In this document: positions 1 to 8,587 of the stretch, in pieces
How positions within the stretch are numbered: the stretch's first letter is position 1
Layout of the letters: every line of letters starts with the position of its first letter
Made by a program: the position numbers and the translations under genes
Notes under the pieces: generated by a model
What the model saw: only the letters and a program-made list of their open reading frames with translations
Told to the model about the DNA's origin: nothing
The model's database searches: none
Source: Bacillota bacterium
GTDB taxonomy: Bacteria > Bacillota > Clostridia > Oscillospirales > Acutalibacteraceae
Length of the DNA: 47,192 nucleotides
Assembly (NCBI GenBank): GCA_023418995.1
Contig: JAEZYP010000059.1
Location: 1-47,192, forward strand
Direction: 5' to 3'

Positions 1-40
1 TACTATTGTCAAGGACAATACAAAATTAAGCATTTAACCA

Positions 41-69
41 TTGTAATTATTGTAAAAATACGCTATAAT
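41..69 (+). promoter_or_regulatory. sigma-A type promoter of the EF-G-like gene
   Basis: TTGTAA at 41-46 and TATAAT at 64-69 are separated by 17 bp, a near-consensus vegetative promoter. It lies 65 nt upstream of the chosen ATG. Seen directly; activity is inferred. Confidence 0.6.
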
Positions 70-133
70 TATCAGTAATTTGGTTGAACAATTGTATGGT
101 TGTACCAATCAATCCGCGAAAGGAGTATCCATA

Positions 134-2212
134 ATGAAACAGTATAGTGCCAAAAATATTCTTAATATCGCAATTGCGGGACATAGCGGTTCAGGCAAGA
201 CCAGTATTGCCGAGGCGATGCTGTACTTATCCGGTTCCTCCGACCGGCTTGGAAAGGTCGGCGAAGGCAACACCGTCTGCGATTACGACCCGGAAGAAAC
301 CAAAAGAAAAATCAGTGTATCCACTGCCGTTGCTCCTTTGGAATGGAAGAATCATAAAATTAATTTGATAGATGCTCCCGGTCTGTTCGACTTTGAAGGC
401 GGCATGTGCGAGGCGGTTCGCGCGGCAGATTCTGTGCTGATTGCGGTCTCGGGAAAGAACGGCGTGAGCGTCGGCACCGAGAAAGCGGTTGCCGCGGCCA
501 ATGCGCGCAGCCTTTCAAAGATTTTCTTTGTCAACGGGCTTTGCGACGAGAGTGCCCGCTTTTACCGGGTGTTTGAGGATTTAAAGGCGAGCTTCGGTCC
601 CTCCGTTTGCCCGGTGATCGTTCCGTTCATCGTAGACGGTAAGGCGAATATCTACATAAATATTTTGGAATACAAGGCTTACGATTATCAGAACGGCGCG
701 CCGGTCGAGGTCAAGATGCCGGATATGGGCACAAGACTGGAAGGATTGCGCACCGCGATCTACGAGGCGGTCGCTGAAACAAGTGACGAGATGTTTGAAA
801 AATATTTCTCCGGCGAGCAGTTTACCCCGGAAGAGGTTATCGTGGGCGTCAGTAAGGGCGTGAAGTCGGGCGCTATCTGCCCGGTGTTCTGCGGCGACGC
901 GCTGCTGATGCGCGGAATGGAGCAGTTTATGGACGGTCTTACCTGGCTTGCCCCCTCCGCGGAGGAAAAGAGCGGGGAAATCGGCGCGGATGTAAACGGC
1001 GACCCGGTGGAGCTTTCCGTCAATGATGACGGAGCGGCGGCAGCAATCGTGTTCAAGACCATTGCCGACCCGTTCATCGGTAAGCTTTCCTATTTGAAGG
1101 TAATCTCAGGCAAGGTCGCAACCGACGCGCAGCTGCTGAATATGCGTACGGGTAACACCGAGCGTATTGGCAAAACAGTAATGATGCGCGGCAAGAAGCA
1201 GGAGGATATTCCCTATATCGGCGCGGGAGACATCGGCGCGGTGCTTAAGCTCCAGGGAGTCAGCACGGGCGACACGCTTTGCTTCCCGGCACGCAAGGTA
1301 ACGCTCGATGGAATTGTTTACCCGACCCCGACCCTTTCCATGGCGATTATGCCAAAGAACAAGGGAGAAGAGGACAAGGTCGCGCAGGGAATTATCCGGC
1401 TCGCGGAGGAAGACCCGACAATCCGTTTTACAACCAACGCGGAGACGCATCAAATGGTGCTTTCCGGTATGGGCGAACAGCATCTTGACGTGATTGTCTC
1501 TAAATTAAAGAATAAATTCGGGGTGGATATCACCCTCCAGAAGCCGCGCGTGCCTTATCGCGAGACCATTCGCAAGAAGGTTCAGGTACAGGGCAGGTAC
1601 AAGAAGCAGACAGGCGGTCACGGTCAGTTCGGCGATATCTGGGTCGAATTTGAGCCGTGTGACAACGAGGGTCTGGTGTTTGCCGAGCGCGTGGTGGGCG
1701 GCTCGGTTCCGAAGAACTTCTTCCCCGCCGTGGAAAAGGGCTTGCGCGACTGCATCGTAAAGGGACCGCTCGCGGGTTACCCTGTGGTTGGGCTCAAGGC
1801 AACGCTTTACGACGGCTCCTACCATCCGGTGGATTCCTCTGAAATGTCGTTTAAAATGGCGGCCAACCTTGCCTATAAGGCCGGTATGCCGATTGCGAAT
1901 CCGATATTGCTGGAACCCATCGGCACGCTGAAATGCAGTGTACCCGACGGGAACATGGGCGACATCATGGGCGAGGTCAACAAGCGCCGCGGTCGTGTTT
2001 TGGGCATGAACCCCTCCGGTGACGGTTTGCAGGTTGTTGAAGCAGAGGTCCCGATGGCGGAGATGCACGATTTCTGTACTTTTGTTCGTCAGGTAACGCA
2101 GGGAAGAGGAAATTTTACCTTTGACTTCTGCCGTTACGAGGAAGCCCCGCCGCAGATTTCACAAAAAATTATAGAAGAAGCAAAGGCTTCCGGTAACCTG
2201 GAGATATCTTAA
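134..2212 (+). CDS. EF-G-like translational GTPase family protein (FusA2-like)
   Basis: 692 residues, the usual length of elongation factor G, with all EF-G domains recognisable: G domain (P-loop GHSGSGKT at residues 16-23, DAPG at 80-83), the beta-barrel domain 2, domain III, a domain IV containing GGHGQFGDIWVEFEP, and a C-terminal domain V. The ATG at 134 is chosen because it follows GAAAGGAG; an upstream in-frame start at 80 has no such site. It belongs to the EF-G-like paralogue group found beside canonical fusA, not to canonical EF-G. No rpsL, rpsG or tuf genes adjoin it. The nucleotide-specificity motif NKxD reads N-G-L-C at 134-137, so Lys and Asp are both replaced, and DTPG has become DAPG. 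A ribosome-associated or regulatory role is possible; translocase activity should not be assumed. It is monocistronic, with its own promoter and terminator. Confidence 0.88.
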   Translation: MKQYSAKNILNIAIAGHSGSGKTSIAEAMLYLSGSSDRLGKVGEGNTVCDYDPEETKRKISVSTAVAPLEWKNHKINLIDAPGLFDFEGGMCEAVRAADSVLIAVSGKNGVSVGTEKAVAAANARSLSKIFFVNGLCDESARFYRVFEDLKASFGPSVCPVIVPFIVDGKANIYINILEYKAYDYQNGAPVEVKMPDMGTRLEGLRTAIYEAVAETSDEMFEKYFSGEQFTPEEVIVGVSKGVKSGAICPVFCGDALLMRGMEQFMDGLTWLAPSAEEKSGEIGADVNGDPVELSVNDDGAAAAIVFKTIADPFIGKLSYLKVISGKVATDAQLLNMRTGNTERIGKTVMMRGKKQEDIPYIGAGDIGAVLKLQGVSTGDTLCFPARKVTLDGIVYPTPTLSMAIMPKNKGEEDKVAQGIIRLAEEDPTIRFTTNAETHQMVLSGMGEQHLDVIVSKLKNKFGVDITLQKPRVPYRETIRKKVQVQGRYKKQTGGHGQFGDIWVEFEPCDNEGLVFAERVVGGSVPKNFFPAVEKGLRDCIVKGPLAGYPVVGLKATLYDGSYHPVDSSEMSFKMAANLAYKAGMPIANPILLEPIGTLKCSVPDGNMGDIMGEVNKRRGRVLGMNPSGDGLQVVEAEVPMAEMHDFCTFVRQVTQGRGNFTFDFCRYEEAPPQISQKIIEEAKASGNLEIS

Positions 2213-2227
2213 TCTTACATTTTTACA

Positions 2228-2265
2228 AAGCAGCCTGCTTATGCGGGCTGCTTGTGCATTTTTTT
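2228..2265 (+). terminator. intrinsic terminator after the EF-G-like gene
   Basis: An 11-bp stem (AAGCAGCCTGC / GCGGGCTGCTT, one G-U pair) with a 4-nt loop is followed shortly by seven T residues at 2259-2265. Confidence 0.85.
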
Positions 2266-2306
2266 GTGTTCCGCCGCATATTTATTTTTTACAAGGGGGC
2301 GGAACT

Positions 2307-2969
2307 ATGTTCATTTATTCGTTCAAAGCCGATAAGAAAAAAATCTCTGTGATATTGGCGGTAATCCTTCTACTGATTACTTTGGGAATTATTCTGAGTA
2401 AGCAGCGTGACTCCTCACCAAAAGCTGAATGCGACGGCATGAAGTATTCCCTTAACGCCTCTACTAATGAGGAACGTGTCGCCTTTCTGAGCCAGTTCGG
2501 CTGGAAGGTGAATCCGGAGCCGGCTGAAATTAAAGAAGTCATTATTCCGGAAAAGTTTAACGACGTTTATGATAACTATAATGTTATTCAAAAGGATCAG
2601 GGTCTTGATCTACTTCCCTATGCCGGGAAAACCTGCCGTCAGTGGGTATATAATGTAACAAATTATCCCCAGGGCACCGAGGTTCGCGCCACACTGCTGA
2701 TTTACGGCAACATCGTCATCGGCGGCGACCTGAGCACAACGGCTATGGATGGCTTTATGACCGGCTTCAAGGGGGAGCAGATGAGCGCGGACGATAACGT
2801 TGGTCTGATATCCGCCGCTTCGGAAGAGAGTAAATCGGCTCCGGACAACAAAGCTGCTCCGGATAACAAATCGCAGGAAAGCAAGGCTGCGCCAAAGGAC
2901 AAATCCGCTCCGGAAAAGAAGGGCGCGGCTTCCTCTGCGATTCCGACCAACGCGTGGCCAACCGACTGA
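2307..2969 (+). CDS. DUF4830-like membrane-anchored protein
   Basis: 220 residues from the ATG at 2307, which sits behind AAGGGGGCGGAA. The in-frame start at 2241 would run through the preceding terminator and is rejected. The protein has a short basic N terminus, one transmembrane segment (about residues 13-31), then an extracytoplasmic domain. That domain contains FLSQFGWKV, an IP-x-F-x-x-VY-x-x-YN stretch and YAGKTCRQWVYNVTNYP, ending near VIGGDLSTTAMDGFMTGF. This pattern matches my recollection of the DUF4830 family of clostridial proteins, whose function is unknown. The last 45 residues are a low-complexity Ala/Pro/Lys/Asp/Ser tail with repeated APDNK- and APEKK-like units. The gene stands alone between a terminator and a GC-rich spacer. 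Family assignment is moderately sure; no function is proposed. Confidence 0.72.
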   Translation: MFIYSFKADKKKISVILAVILLLITLGIILSKQRDSSPKAECDGMKYSLNASTNEERVAFLSQFGWKVNPEPAEIKEVIIPEKFNDVYDNYNVIQKDQGLDLLPYAGKTCRQWVYNVTNYPQGTEVRATLLIYGNIVIGGDLSTTAMDGFMTGFKGEQMSADDNVGLISAASEESKSAPDNKAAPDNKSQESKAAPKDKSAPEKKGAASSAIPTNAWPTD

Positions 2970-3178
2970 GAATAGAACGAGCGGGTGGCTTTGGCGCTAA
3001 TTGACGATGAAATTTGACCTGCGCGAACAGATCGTTTACAATGGATTCAGAGGGGCGGCCGCCGATTGCGCGGTTGCCCGTGCCCTTTGGGGTAGCTGAA
3101 GAGATGCCCGCGCCCCCCGCGTCAGTCACCGGGAGGCGGCGGGGCTTTCGGCTGAATTTTGAACTGGACGGTGATTCG
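2970..3178 (+). other. GC-rich intergenic block before the pseudouridine synthase gene
   Basis: About 209 bp without a convincing gene. An open frame from 3014 runs in phase into the next gene, but its residues (Pro/Ala/Arg-rich) match nothing in RsuA enzymes and it has no good ribosome binding site. Composition is clearly more GC-rich than other spacers here. It may be a dispersed intergenic repeat, but that cannot be tested from one copy. Confidence 0.3.
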
Positions 3179-3913
3179 ATGAGCAGGGATAGGCTCGATA
3201 AAATACTGGCTTCCCAGAATATTGCGAGCCGGAGCGAGGCCGGGGTCATGATACGGCGCGGCGCAGTTTCGGTAAACGGAACAATTGTCAAAAAGGCGGA
3301 TTTTAAGGTGGACACGCTGGAGGATGAGGTTACGGTAGGCGGTCGTGTCCTGAATATTAGAAAGTATCTGTACCTAATGATCAACAAACCCTCCGGCGTA
3401 CTTTCCGCCGCGCGGGATACCCGCGCGGCGACCGTAGTGGACCTGCTGCCAGAGGCGCTGAAGCGCAGGGGACTTTTCCCCGCGGGACGGCTCGACAAGG
3501 ATACTGAAGGATTGCTGATTATCACGGACGACGGCGCATTTGCCCACCGGATGCTAGCGCCGAAAAGCCATGTGTTCAAACAATATGAGGCGGTTTTGGC
3601 AAAGCCGGTGTCAAATCAGGATATTTCGCGCTTCGCAAAAGGCTTGGAGTTAAATGATATGATTTGCCTGCCGGCTGAACTGAAGGTTTTAAAGGAAGGC
3701 TCGAATCCGATGGTGCTTGTAAAAATCCGCGAAGGCAAATTCCACCAGGTGAAACGCATGTTTCTTGCGCTGGGAAACGAGGTTCTGAAGCTTAAACGCG
3801 TTCAGATCGGCGCGCTGAAATTAGACGATTCGCTCGCTCCGGGTGCGGCGCGGGAATTGCTTGAGGAAGAAATAAATTCCATTTTTGCGAATGATTCTTA
3901 TTCCGCCATATAA
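3179..3913 (+). CDS. RsuA/RluB-family rRNA pseudouridine synthase
   Basis: 244 residues from the ATG at 3179, where homology begins with MSRDRLDKILASQNI. An N-terminal S4 RNA-binding domain (about residues 3-60, with SRSEAGVMIRRGAVSVNG) is followed by the pseudouridine synthase domain. Visible motifs are YLMINKPSGVLSA, the catalytic-aspartate loop GRLDKDTEGLLIITDDG, and the C-terminal KIREGKFHQVKRMF characteristic of the RsuA/RluB/RluE/RluF group. Enzymes of this family isomerise one uridine in 16S or 23S rRNA. The 16S U516 target of RsuA is the likeliest by length, but target identity cannot be read from sequence alone. The ribosome binding site is weak (GGACGG). A 55-codon in-frame extension upstream is rejected because it lies in the GC-rich block and has no family similarity. 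Confidence 0.85.
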   Translation: MSRDRLDKILASQNIASRSEAGVMIRRGAVSVNGTIVKKADFKVDTLEDEVTVGGRVLNIRKYLYLMINKPSGVLSAARDTRAATVVDLLPEALKRRGLFPAGRLDKDTEGLLIITDDGAFAHRMLAPKSHVFKQYEAVLAKPVSNQDISRFAKGLELNDMICLPAELKVLKEGSNPMVLVKIREGKFHQVKRMFLALGNEVLKLKRVQIGALKLDDSLAPGAARELLEEEINSIFANDSYSAI

Positions 3914-4107
3914 CACACATCAATGTATACTAAATTTAATTGGCGTTTTTGTGTTTTATTCGATTTATCTAATTACGGGGAATAATCTTTGGGCAAAAAA
4001 TAACTGTTAATCCAGGGTTACATCTGTTATGATTATTTCGTGGTGATTGGAGTACTCTTTTGAGAATCTCCTGCGGTAAAGAATTAAGTAATTTCAGGAG
4101 GAATATT

Positions 4108-5220
4108 ATGGCAAGTGTGTCGCTGAAAGGCATTTACAAAATTTATGAAGGCAATGTGACCGCGGTTTCCGATTTTAATTTGGAAATTGCTGATAAAGAG
4201 TTTATTATTCTGGTAGGCCCTTCCGGCTGCGGAAAGTCGACCACTCTTAGAATGATTGCCGGTTTGGAGGAAATCTCCAAGGGTGAGCTTTACATTGGAG
4301 ACACTCTGGCAAACGATGTTGCTCCGAAGGATCGTGATATTGCGATGGTTTTCCAGAACTATGCGCTATATCCGCATATGACCGTTTTTGATAATATGGC
4401 TTTCGGTCTTAAGCTTCATAAGGTTCCGAAAGATGAAATTAAGCGCCGCGTGGTTGAAGCTGCGGCAACCCTCGATATCTCTCACCTTCTCGAAAGAAAG
4501 CCGAAGGCACTCTCCGGTGGTCAGCGTCAGCGTGTTGCTCTTGGACGCGCTATCGTCCGCGACCCGAAGGTCTTCCTTCTTGACGAGCCTCTTTCCAATC
4601 TGGACGCAAAGCTGCGCGCTCAGATGAGAATTGTTATCTCCAAGCTTCATCAGAGACTGGGAACAACCTTTATTTATGTTACCCATGACCAGACCGAAGC
4701 TATGACCATGGGCGACCGCATCGTGGTTATGAAGGATGGCTTTATTCAGCAGGTTGATACACCGCAAAATCTCTATGACTTCCCGGTAAACGAATTTGTT
4801 GCGGGATTCATGGGTTCTCCGCAAATGAACTTTATTGATGCAACTATCGGCAGCGAGGCCGGTCAGTATACCGTTAAGTTTGATAAATACAGCTTTAAGG
4901 TTCCTGCGAACAAGCTCCAGGGCGATGTTCTTAAGGAATATGTTGGCAAGGATGTCGTATTCGGCGTTCGTCCCGAAAACGTACACGATGAGCCCGATTT
5001 CCTTGCAAAAGCAACCGACGGCATTGTGGACGCGGACGTTGAAGTTGTTGAGCTGATGGGTGCAGAAACCTATCTCTACCTCGACTGCGCCGGTAACTCC
5101 ATCACCGCAAGGGTTGATCCTACCTCTACAGCAAAGAGCGGCGACAAGATCAAGATTGCGTTTGACCTGAACAAAATGCATCTGTTTGATAAGGAAACCG
5201 AGAAAACGATTCTCAACTAA
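4108..5220 (+). CDS. ugpC: CUT1-type sugar ABC transporter ATPase (UgpC/MsmX/MalK family)
   Basis: 370 residues, normal for MalK-like ATPases. The ATG at 4108 follows a perfect AGGAGG. The nucleotide-binding domain has Walker A GPSGCGKST at 37-45, the Q-loop in VFQNYALYPH, signature LSGGQ at 135-139, and Walker B VFLLDE at 155-160 followed by the switch His in YVTHDQTEA. The C-terminal regulatory OB-type domain (about 240-370) contains GVRPENVHDE and VVELMGAETYLYL, typical of the MalK/UgpC/MsmX group. The protein energises import of oligosaccharides or glycerol phosphate with separate permeases. None is encoded next to it, so it is probably a shared ATPase serving several importers, as MsmX is known to do in Bacillus. 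A TATGAT at 4028-4033 could be its -10 box. Its own terminator follows. Confidence 0.9.
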   Translation: MASVSLKGIYKIYEGNVTAVSDFNLEIADKEFIILVGPSGCGKSTTLRMIAGLEEISKGELYIGDTLANDVAPKDRDIAMVFQNYALYPHMTVFDNMAFGLKLHKVPKDEIKRRVVEAAATLDISHLLERKPKALSGGQRQRVALGRAIVRDPKVFLLDEPLSNLDAKLRAQMRIVISKLHQRLGTTFIYVTHDQTEAMTMGDRIVVMKDGFIQQVDTPQNLYDFPVNEFVAGFMGSPQMNFIDATIGSEAGQYTVKFDKYSFKVPANKLQGDVLKEYVGKDVVFGVRPENVHDEPDFLAKATDGIVDADVEVVELMGAETYLYLDCAGNSITARVDPTSTAKSGDKIKIAFDLNKMHLFDKETEKTILN

Positions 5221-5240
5221 CTCAAGCTGTTGAATGATTA

Positions 5241-5272
5241 AGCCGTACCTATTCGGGTACGGCTTTTTTTTA
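5241..5272 (+). terminator. intrinsic terminator after the sugar ABC ATPase
   Basis: A 9-bp perfect stem (AGCCGTACC / GGTACGGCT) with a 6-nt loop runs into seven or more T residues. Confidence 0.92.
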
Positions 5273-5607
5273 AGAAGTATTGAGGTGTTTCTGCTTGCCT
5301 GTTCGTAATCTTTATTGAGATTCAATTCTTTGCCAGAGAGGGATAAATCGTTTTTGTTTAAAATGGTCCCGTGTTGGGTATAAATAATAAAAGAATTTTT
5401 GTATAAAATAACGACGCGGTTTTGAGTGAAAGCACGATTTCAGTCGGAAAATATGAATATTTTGTTAATTGAGTAAATTTAAGTATTGTTTTTTTATAAA
5501 TTTTTCAATTCGCAGTTGAAAATTTTGCGGATTTTATGTAAAATGTATGTAGCAATTTATTGTCAGTCATATATGATTGGACAAATTGGATAAAGTGAGG
5601 GAAAACA
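5273..5607 (+). other. AT-rich intergenic region carrying the PucR-type gene promoter
   Basis: About 335 bp with no open frame of interest. It is very AT-rich (several A/T runs near 5385-5510) and holds the promoter listed at 5516-5544. Nothing else structured was seen. Confidence 0.6.
5516..5544 (+). promoter_or_regulatory. sigma-A promoter of the PucR/CdaR-type regulator
   Basis: TTGAAA at 5516-5521 and TAAAAT at 5539-5544 are separated by exactly 17 bp. The gene starts 63 nt downstream behind GTGAGGG. Confidence 0.65.
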
Positions 5608-6693
5608 ATGTCAAACAGGTTATTTCAGGGGGTTATCCACCAGATGCGTGACGCCATCGACCGGACGATAGGCGTGATCGATGAAACCTCGGTAATTATC
5701 GCTTGCAGCGAGCTTGGTCGTATTGGTGAGGTCAACGACAGCATCACGGCGGAAATTTTAGCTTCCCCTGTCACTTTTGTGGTAAACGGCTATACCTATA
5801 AATCCTTTGGCAGCCGCCCTCGCCCGGAGTATGCGGTTTTTGTTTCCGGTACTGATCCGGAAGCCAGCCGTTACGCGACGCTGCTGGCGGTTTCTCTCAG
5901 CAGCATCAAGCAGTATTACGATGAAAAATACGACCGCAGCAACTTTATTAAGAATGTGATTCTTGACAATATCCTTCCGGGCGATATTTATTTGAAAGCC
6001 CGCGAGCTCCGTTTCAACGCGGATGTCAGTCGGGTTTGCATGCTGATTAAAATCACCACAAAATCTGATATTTCCGCTTATGATGTGGTTCAGAATCTGT
6101 TTCCGGATAAAAACAAGGATTTTATTATCAATATTAACGAAAACGATATTGCTCTGGTTAAGGAAATCCGCACCGGCATCGAGCCTAAAGATCTCGACAA
6201 GCTTGCCAGCTCGATTGTCGATACGCTTTCCAGCGAATTTTATACCCATTGTGTGGTCGGTATCGGCACAATCGTAACCGGCATCAAAGACCTTGCGCGT
6301 TCCTTTAAGGAAGCTCAGGTGGCATTGGAGGTCGGCAAGGTATTCGACACCGAAAAGCCGATTGTCAGCTACGATAACCTCGGTATCGCCCGCTTGATTT
6401 ATCAGCTGCCCACCACGCTCTGCGAAATGTTCCTCAAGGAAGTGTTCAAGCGCGGCTCTATCGAGTCCCTTGACCATGAAACCCTGTTTACTATTCAGCG
6501 CTTTTTTGAAAACAACCTGAATGTTTCCGAAACCTCGCGCAAGCTGTTTGTTCACCGTAATACCCTGGTTTACCGTCTTGAAAAGATTAAAAAGATTACC
6601 GGTCTTGACCTGCGGGAATTTGAGGATGCGATTGTTTTTAAAGTAGCTCTTATGGTAAAGAAGTACCTTTCGTCCAATCCTGTAAAATTCTAG
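5608..6693 (+). CDS. PucR/CdaR-type helix-turn-helix transcriptional regulator
   Basis: 361 residues. The N-terminal half has a sensor-like region (about 1-115), then a GGDEF-like middle domain (about 130-250, with VGIGTIVTGIKDLARSFKEAQVALEVG). The C-terminal PucR-type helix-turn-helix (about 300-355) shows ETLFTIQRFFENNLNVSET and LFVHRNTLVYRLEKIKKITG. This is the layout of CdaR (sugar diacid regulator) and PucR activators, but the effector cannot be inferred because no catabolic genes adjoin it. Its promoter, GTGAGGG ribosome binding site and downstream terminator make it a single-gene unit. The upstream sugar ABC ATPase is the only metabolic neighbour, so control of a sugar-related regulon elsewhere is possible but unproven. 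Confidence 0.82.
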   Translation: MSNRLFQGVIHQMRDAIDRTIGVIDETSVIIACSELGRIGEVNDSITAEILASPVTFVVNGYTYKSFGSRPRPEYAVFVSGTDPEASRYATLLAVSLSSIKQYYDEKYDRSNFIKNVILDNILPGDIYLKARELRFNADVSRVCMLIKITTKSDISAYDVVQNLFPDKNKDFIININENDIALVKEIRTGIEPKDLDKLASSIVDTLSSEFYTHCVVGIGTIVTGIKDLARSFKEAQVALEVGKVFDTEKPIVSYDNLGIARLIYQLPTTLCEMFLKEVFKRGSIESLDHETLFTIQRFFENNLNVSETSRKLFVHRNTLVYRLEKIKKITGLDLREFEDAIVFKVALMVKKYLSSNPVKF

Positions 6694-6767
6694 TAAAAAA
6701 TATTGAAAAAAAGTGAAAGTTACAAAATTATTACAAATAATTTCTAGTTTGGAATAATAAGCACTTT

Positions 6768-6818
6768 GCCCATTGGTATTATGTTAACATACCAATGGGC
6801 TTTGGTTGTTTTGTTTTT
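6768..6818 (+). terminator. intrinsic terminator after the PucR-type gene
   Basis: A perfect 12-bp stem (GCCCATTGGTAT / ATACCAATGGGC) with a 9-nt loop is followed by a T-rich tail (TTTGGTTGTTTTGTTTTTA). Confidence 0.88.
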
Positions 6819-6996
6819 ATTTTCAGAATTATAAACACAAATTTAAATTGATACAGATGAATTATCCCAATAACCGCTTCCGAGGAAAAATAAGCTGACG
6901 GTTCCCTTTTCTCAAGAGACATCCATCAGCCGCTGTCTCTGCTCGGAGTGCTGGGACCTTTTTGCAGTATCAAGTACATATGATGGAGCGATTGAA
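6819..6996 (+). other. ftsE leader region
   Basis: 178 bp upstream of ftsE without a gene. AGAGACA at 6915-6921 pairs with TGTCTCT at 6934-6940. GGTTCCC at 6900-6906 could pair, with one bulge, with GGGACC at 6953-6958, which is followed directly by five T residues. This might be an attenuator, but the pairing is imperfect. No clear promoter was picked. Confidence 0.3.
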
Positions 6997-7683
6997 TTGA
7001 TTGAATTTCAAAATGTGAGTAAAACCTACTCGAATGGAACGAAAGCGTTAAAAGATGTCAACCTGAAGGTTGATAAAGGCGAATTCGTCTTTATTGTCGG
7101 CTCTTCCGGGGCGGGTAAAAGCACGTTTTTAAAACTGATTATGTGCGAAGAAAAGCCGAACGATGGTCAGATTATCATTAACGATCTGGATGTTACGAAG
7201 CTGAAGCGGCACGATATTCCTTATCTGCGCCGTACCATGGGAATCGTGTTTCAGGATTTCCGCCTGATTGATAATATGACTGTCTTTGAAAACGTTGCGT
7301 TCGCAATGCATGTTGTCGGTGCTTCGCAGCGGGATATCCGTAAGCGTGTGCCGTACATACTGGGCCTTGTCAATTTGCAGGATAAGGCAAAATGCCGCCC
7401 GACGGAGCTTTCGGGCGGGGAGCAGCAGCGTGTCGGGCTGGCGCGTGCGCTGGTGAATAATCCGAAGCTGATTATCGCGGACGAGCCTACCGGAAACGTC
7501 GACCCGGCGCTTTCCTTTGAAATTGTCGACCTTTTAAGCGAAATCAACCGTCGGGGAACCACAATTTTAATGGTAACGCACGAGCATACGCTCGTAAAGC
7601 ATTTTAAGAGGCGCGTCGTTGAGATTCATGACGGCGAAATTGTGGCGGACTCCGCCCTTCAGGAGGTGCGCCATGAAGATTAA
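6997..7683 (+). CDS. ftsE: cell division ATP-binding protein FtsE
   Basis: 228 residues, the standard FtsE length. The start is a TTG at 6997 placed 9 nt after GGAG; no ATG fits the homologous N terminus IEFQNVSKTYSNG. Walker A is GSSGAGKST (35-43), the Q-loop lies in GIVFQDFRLIDNMTVFENVAFAM (shown here in part; central residues FQDFRL), the signature is LSGGEQQR and Walker B is LIIADEPTGNVDP. FtsE is the cytosolic ATPase that, with FtsX, drives activation of peptidoglycan hydrolases at the division site or sidewall. The stop codon overlaps the ftsX start by 11 nt, and two hydrolase genes follow, so all four probably form one translationally coupled operon. Confidence 0.95.
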   Translation: MIEFQNVSKTYSNGTKALKDVNLKVDKGEFVFIVGSSGAGKSTFLKLIMCEEKPNDGQIIINDLDVTKLKRHDIPYLRRTMGIVFQDFRLIDNMTVFENVAFAMHVVGASQRDIRKRVPYILGLVNLQDKAKCRPTELSGGEQQRVGLARALVNNPKLIIADEPTGNVDPALSFEIVDLLSEINRRGTTILMVTHEHTLVKHFKRRVVEIHDGEIVADSALQEVRHED

Positions 7684-8587
7684 CAGCTTAAGGTATCTGA
7701 TTAAGGAAGGCTTAAAAAATATCTGGAGCAACCGTACAATGTCCTTTGCTTCTGTGGGTGTCTTGATTTCCTGCTTGCTTCTGACGGGAACGGCGACCCT
7801 CATTTCCGCCAATATTGATACCGCAATGAAATCGATTGAAGGAAACAATTCGGTTAAGGTATATATGAAGCAGGGGCTTCCCACGCTTTCTGCGGTTAAA
7901 GTCGGCGATGAAATTAAAAAGCTGGATAATATTGACACCTGCGAGTTTGTTCCGAAGGATGACGCAATTCAGCAGTACATGGAGCTGCTTGGCGACAAGG
8001 ACGGCACAATGCTGCAGGGTATGACGGGTAAGGAGAATCCTCTGCCGGATGCTTTTAAGGTATCCTTTAAGGATTTGTCCCAGTATAAGCAGACCGCCGA
8101 GCAGATTAAGAAAATAGAAGGCGTCGATACCATTAACGATTACTCCGACATCGCACAGAAGCTGACGAACCTCGACCGGCTGATTACCACCGCCGGGTTC
8201 TGGATTATTTTAATTCTCAGCTTGGTTTCCCTGTTCATCATTTCCAATACCATTCGGGTTACAATGTTTTCCCGCCGTCTGGAAATCAGCATTATGAAAT
8301 CTATCGGCGCGACAAACTGGTTTATCCGGGTTCCGTTTATTGTTGAGGGTGTGATTATCGGTCTGGTATCCGGGTTGATCGCGAGCCTTCTCCTCAGCGC
8401 AGCCTACAATAAGATGCTTTCGGCCGTAACGGCGATTACGCTGTTTACCCCGATTAATATCGCGCCCATGCAGCTGAAAATTACGCTGATCTTTATTTTG
8501 GTAGGTACTGTTTTCGGAGCAATCGGCGGCGTGATCTCGATCGGAAGATATTTGAAAAAGGAAGGGGGCGACGTGGTTGCCTGGTAA
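7673..8587 (+). CDS. ftsX: cell division permease-like protein FtsX
   Basis: 304 residues from the ATG at 7673, which follows AGGAGG; a longer frame from 7619 lies inside ftsE and is rejected. The protein has a cytoplasmic N terminus (INSLRYLIKEGLKNIWSNR), a first transmembrane helix (about 24-46), an extracellular domain of about 120 residues, and three further helices (near 172-194, 222-246 and 270-292). The conserved RRLEISIMKSIGAT cytoplasmic loop of FtsX is present. FtsX transmits ATP hydrolysis by FtsE to extracellular murein hydrolases. The next gene, an M23 hydrolase with a coiled coil, overlaps by 11 nt, matching the known partnership of FtsEX with EnvC-, PcsB- or CwlO-type proteins. 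Confidence 0.95.
   Translation: MKINSLRYLIKEGLKNIWSNRTMSFASVGVLISCLLLTGTATLISANIDTAMKSIEGNNSVKVYMKQGLPTLSAVKVGDEIKKLDNIDTCEFVPKDDAIQQYMELLGDKDGTMLQGMTGKENPLPDAFKVSFKDLSQYKQTAEQIKKIEGVDTINDYSDIAQKLTNLDRLITTAGFWIILILSLVSLFIISNTIRVTMFSRRLEISIMKSIGATNWFIRVPFIVEGVIIGLVSGLIASLLLSAAYNKMLSAVTAITLFTPINIAPMQLKITLIFILVGTVFGAIGGVISIGRYLKKEGGDVVAW

Noticed and set aside
6900..6963. Definite attenuator or T-box before ftsE
   Set aside because: Pairings are short and imperfect, and the T-box consensus is absent, so it is only mentioned as possible leader structure.
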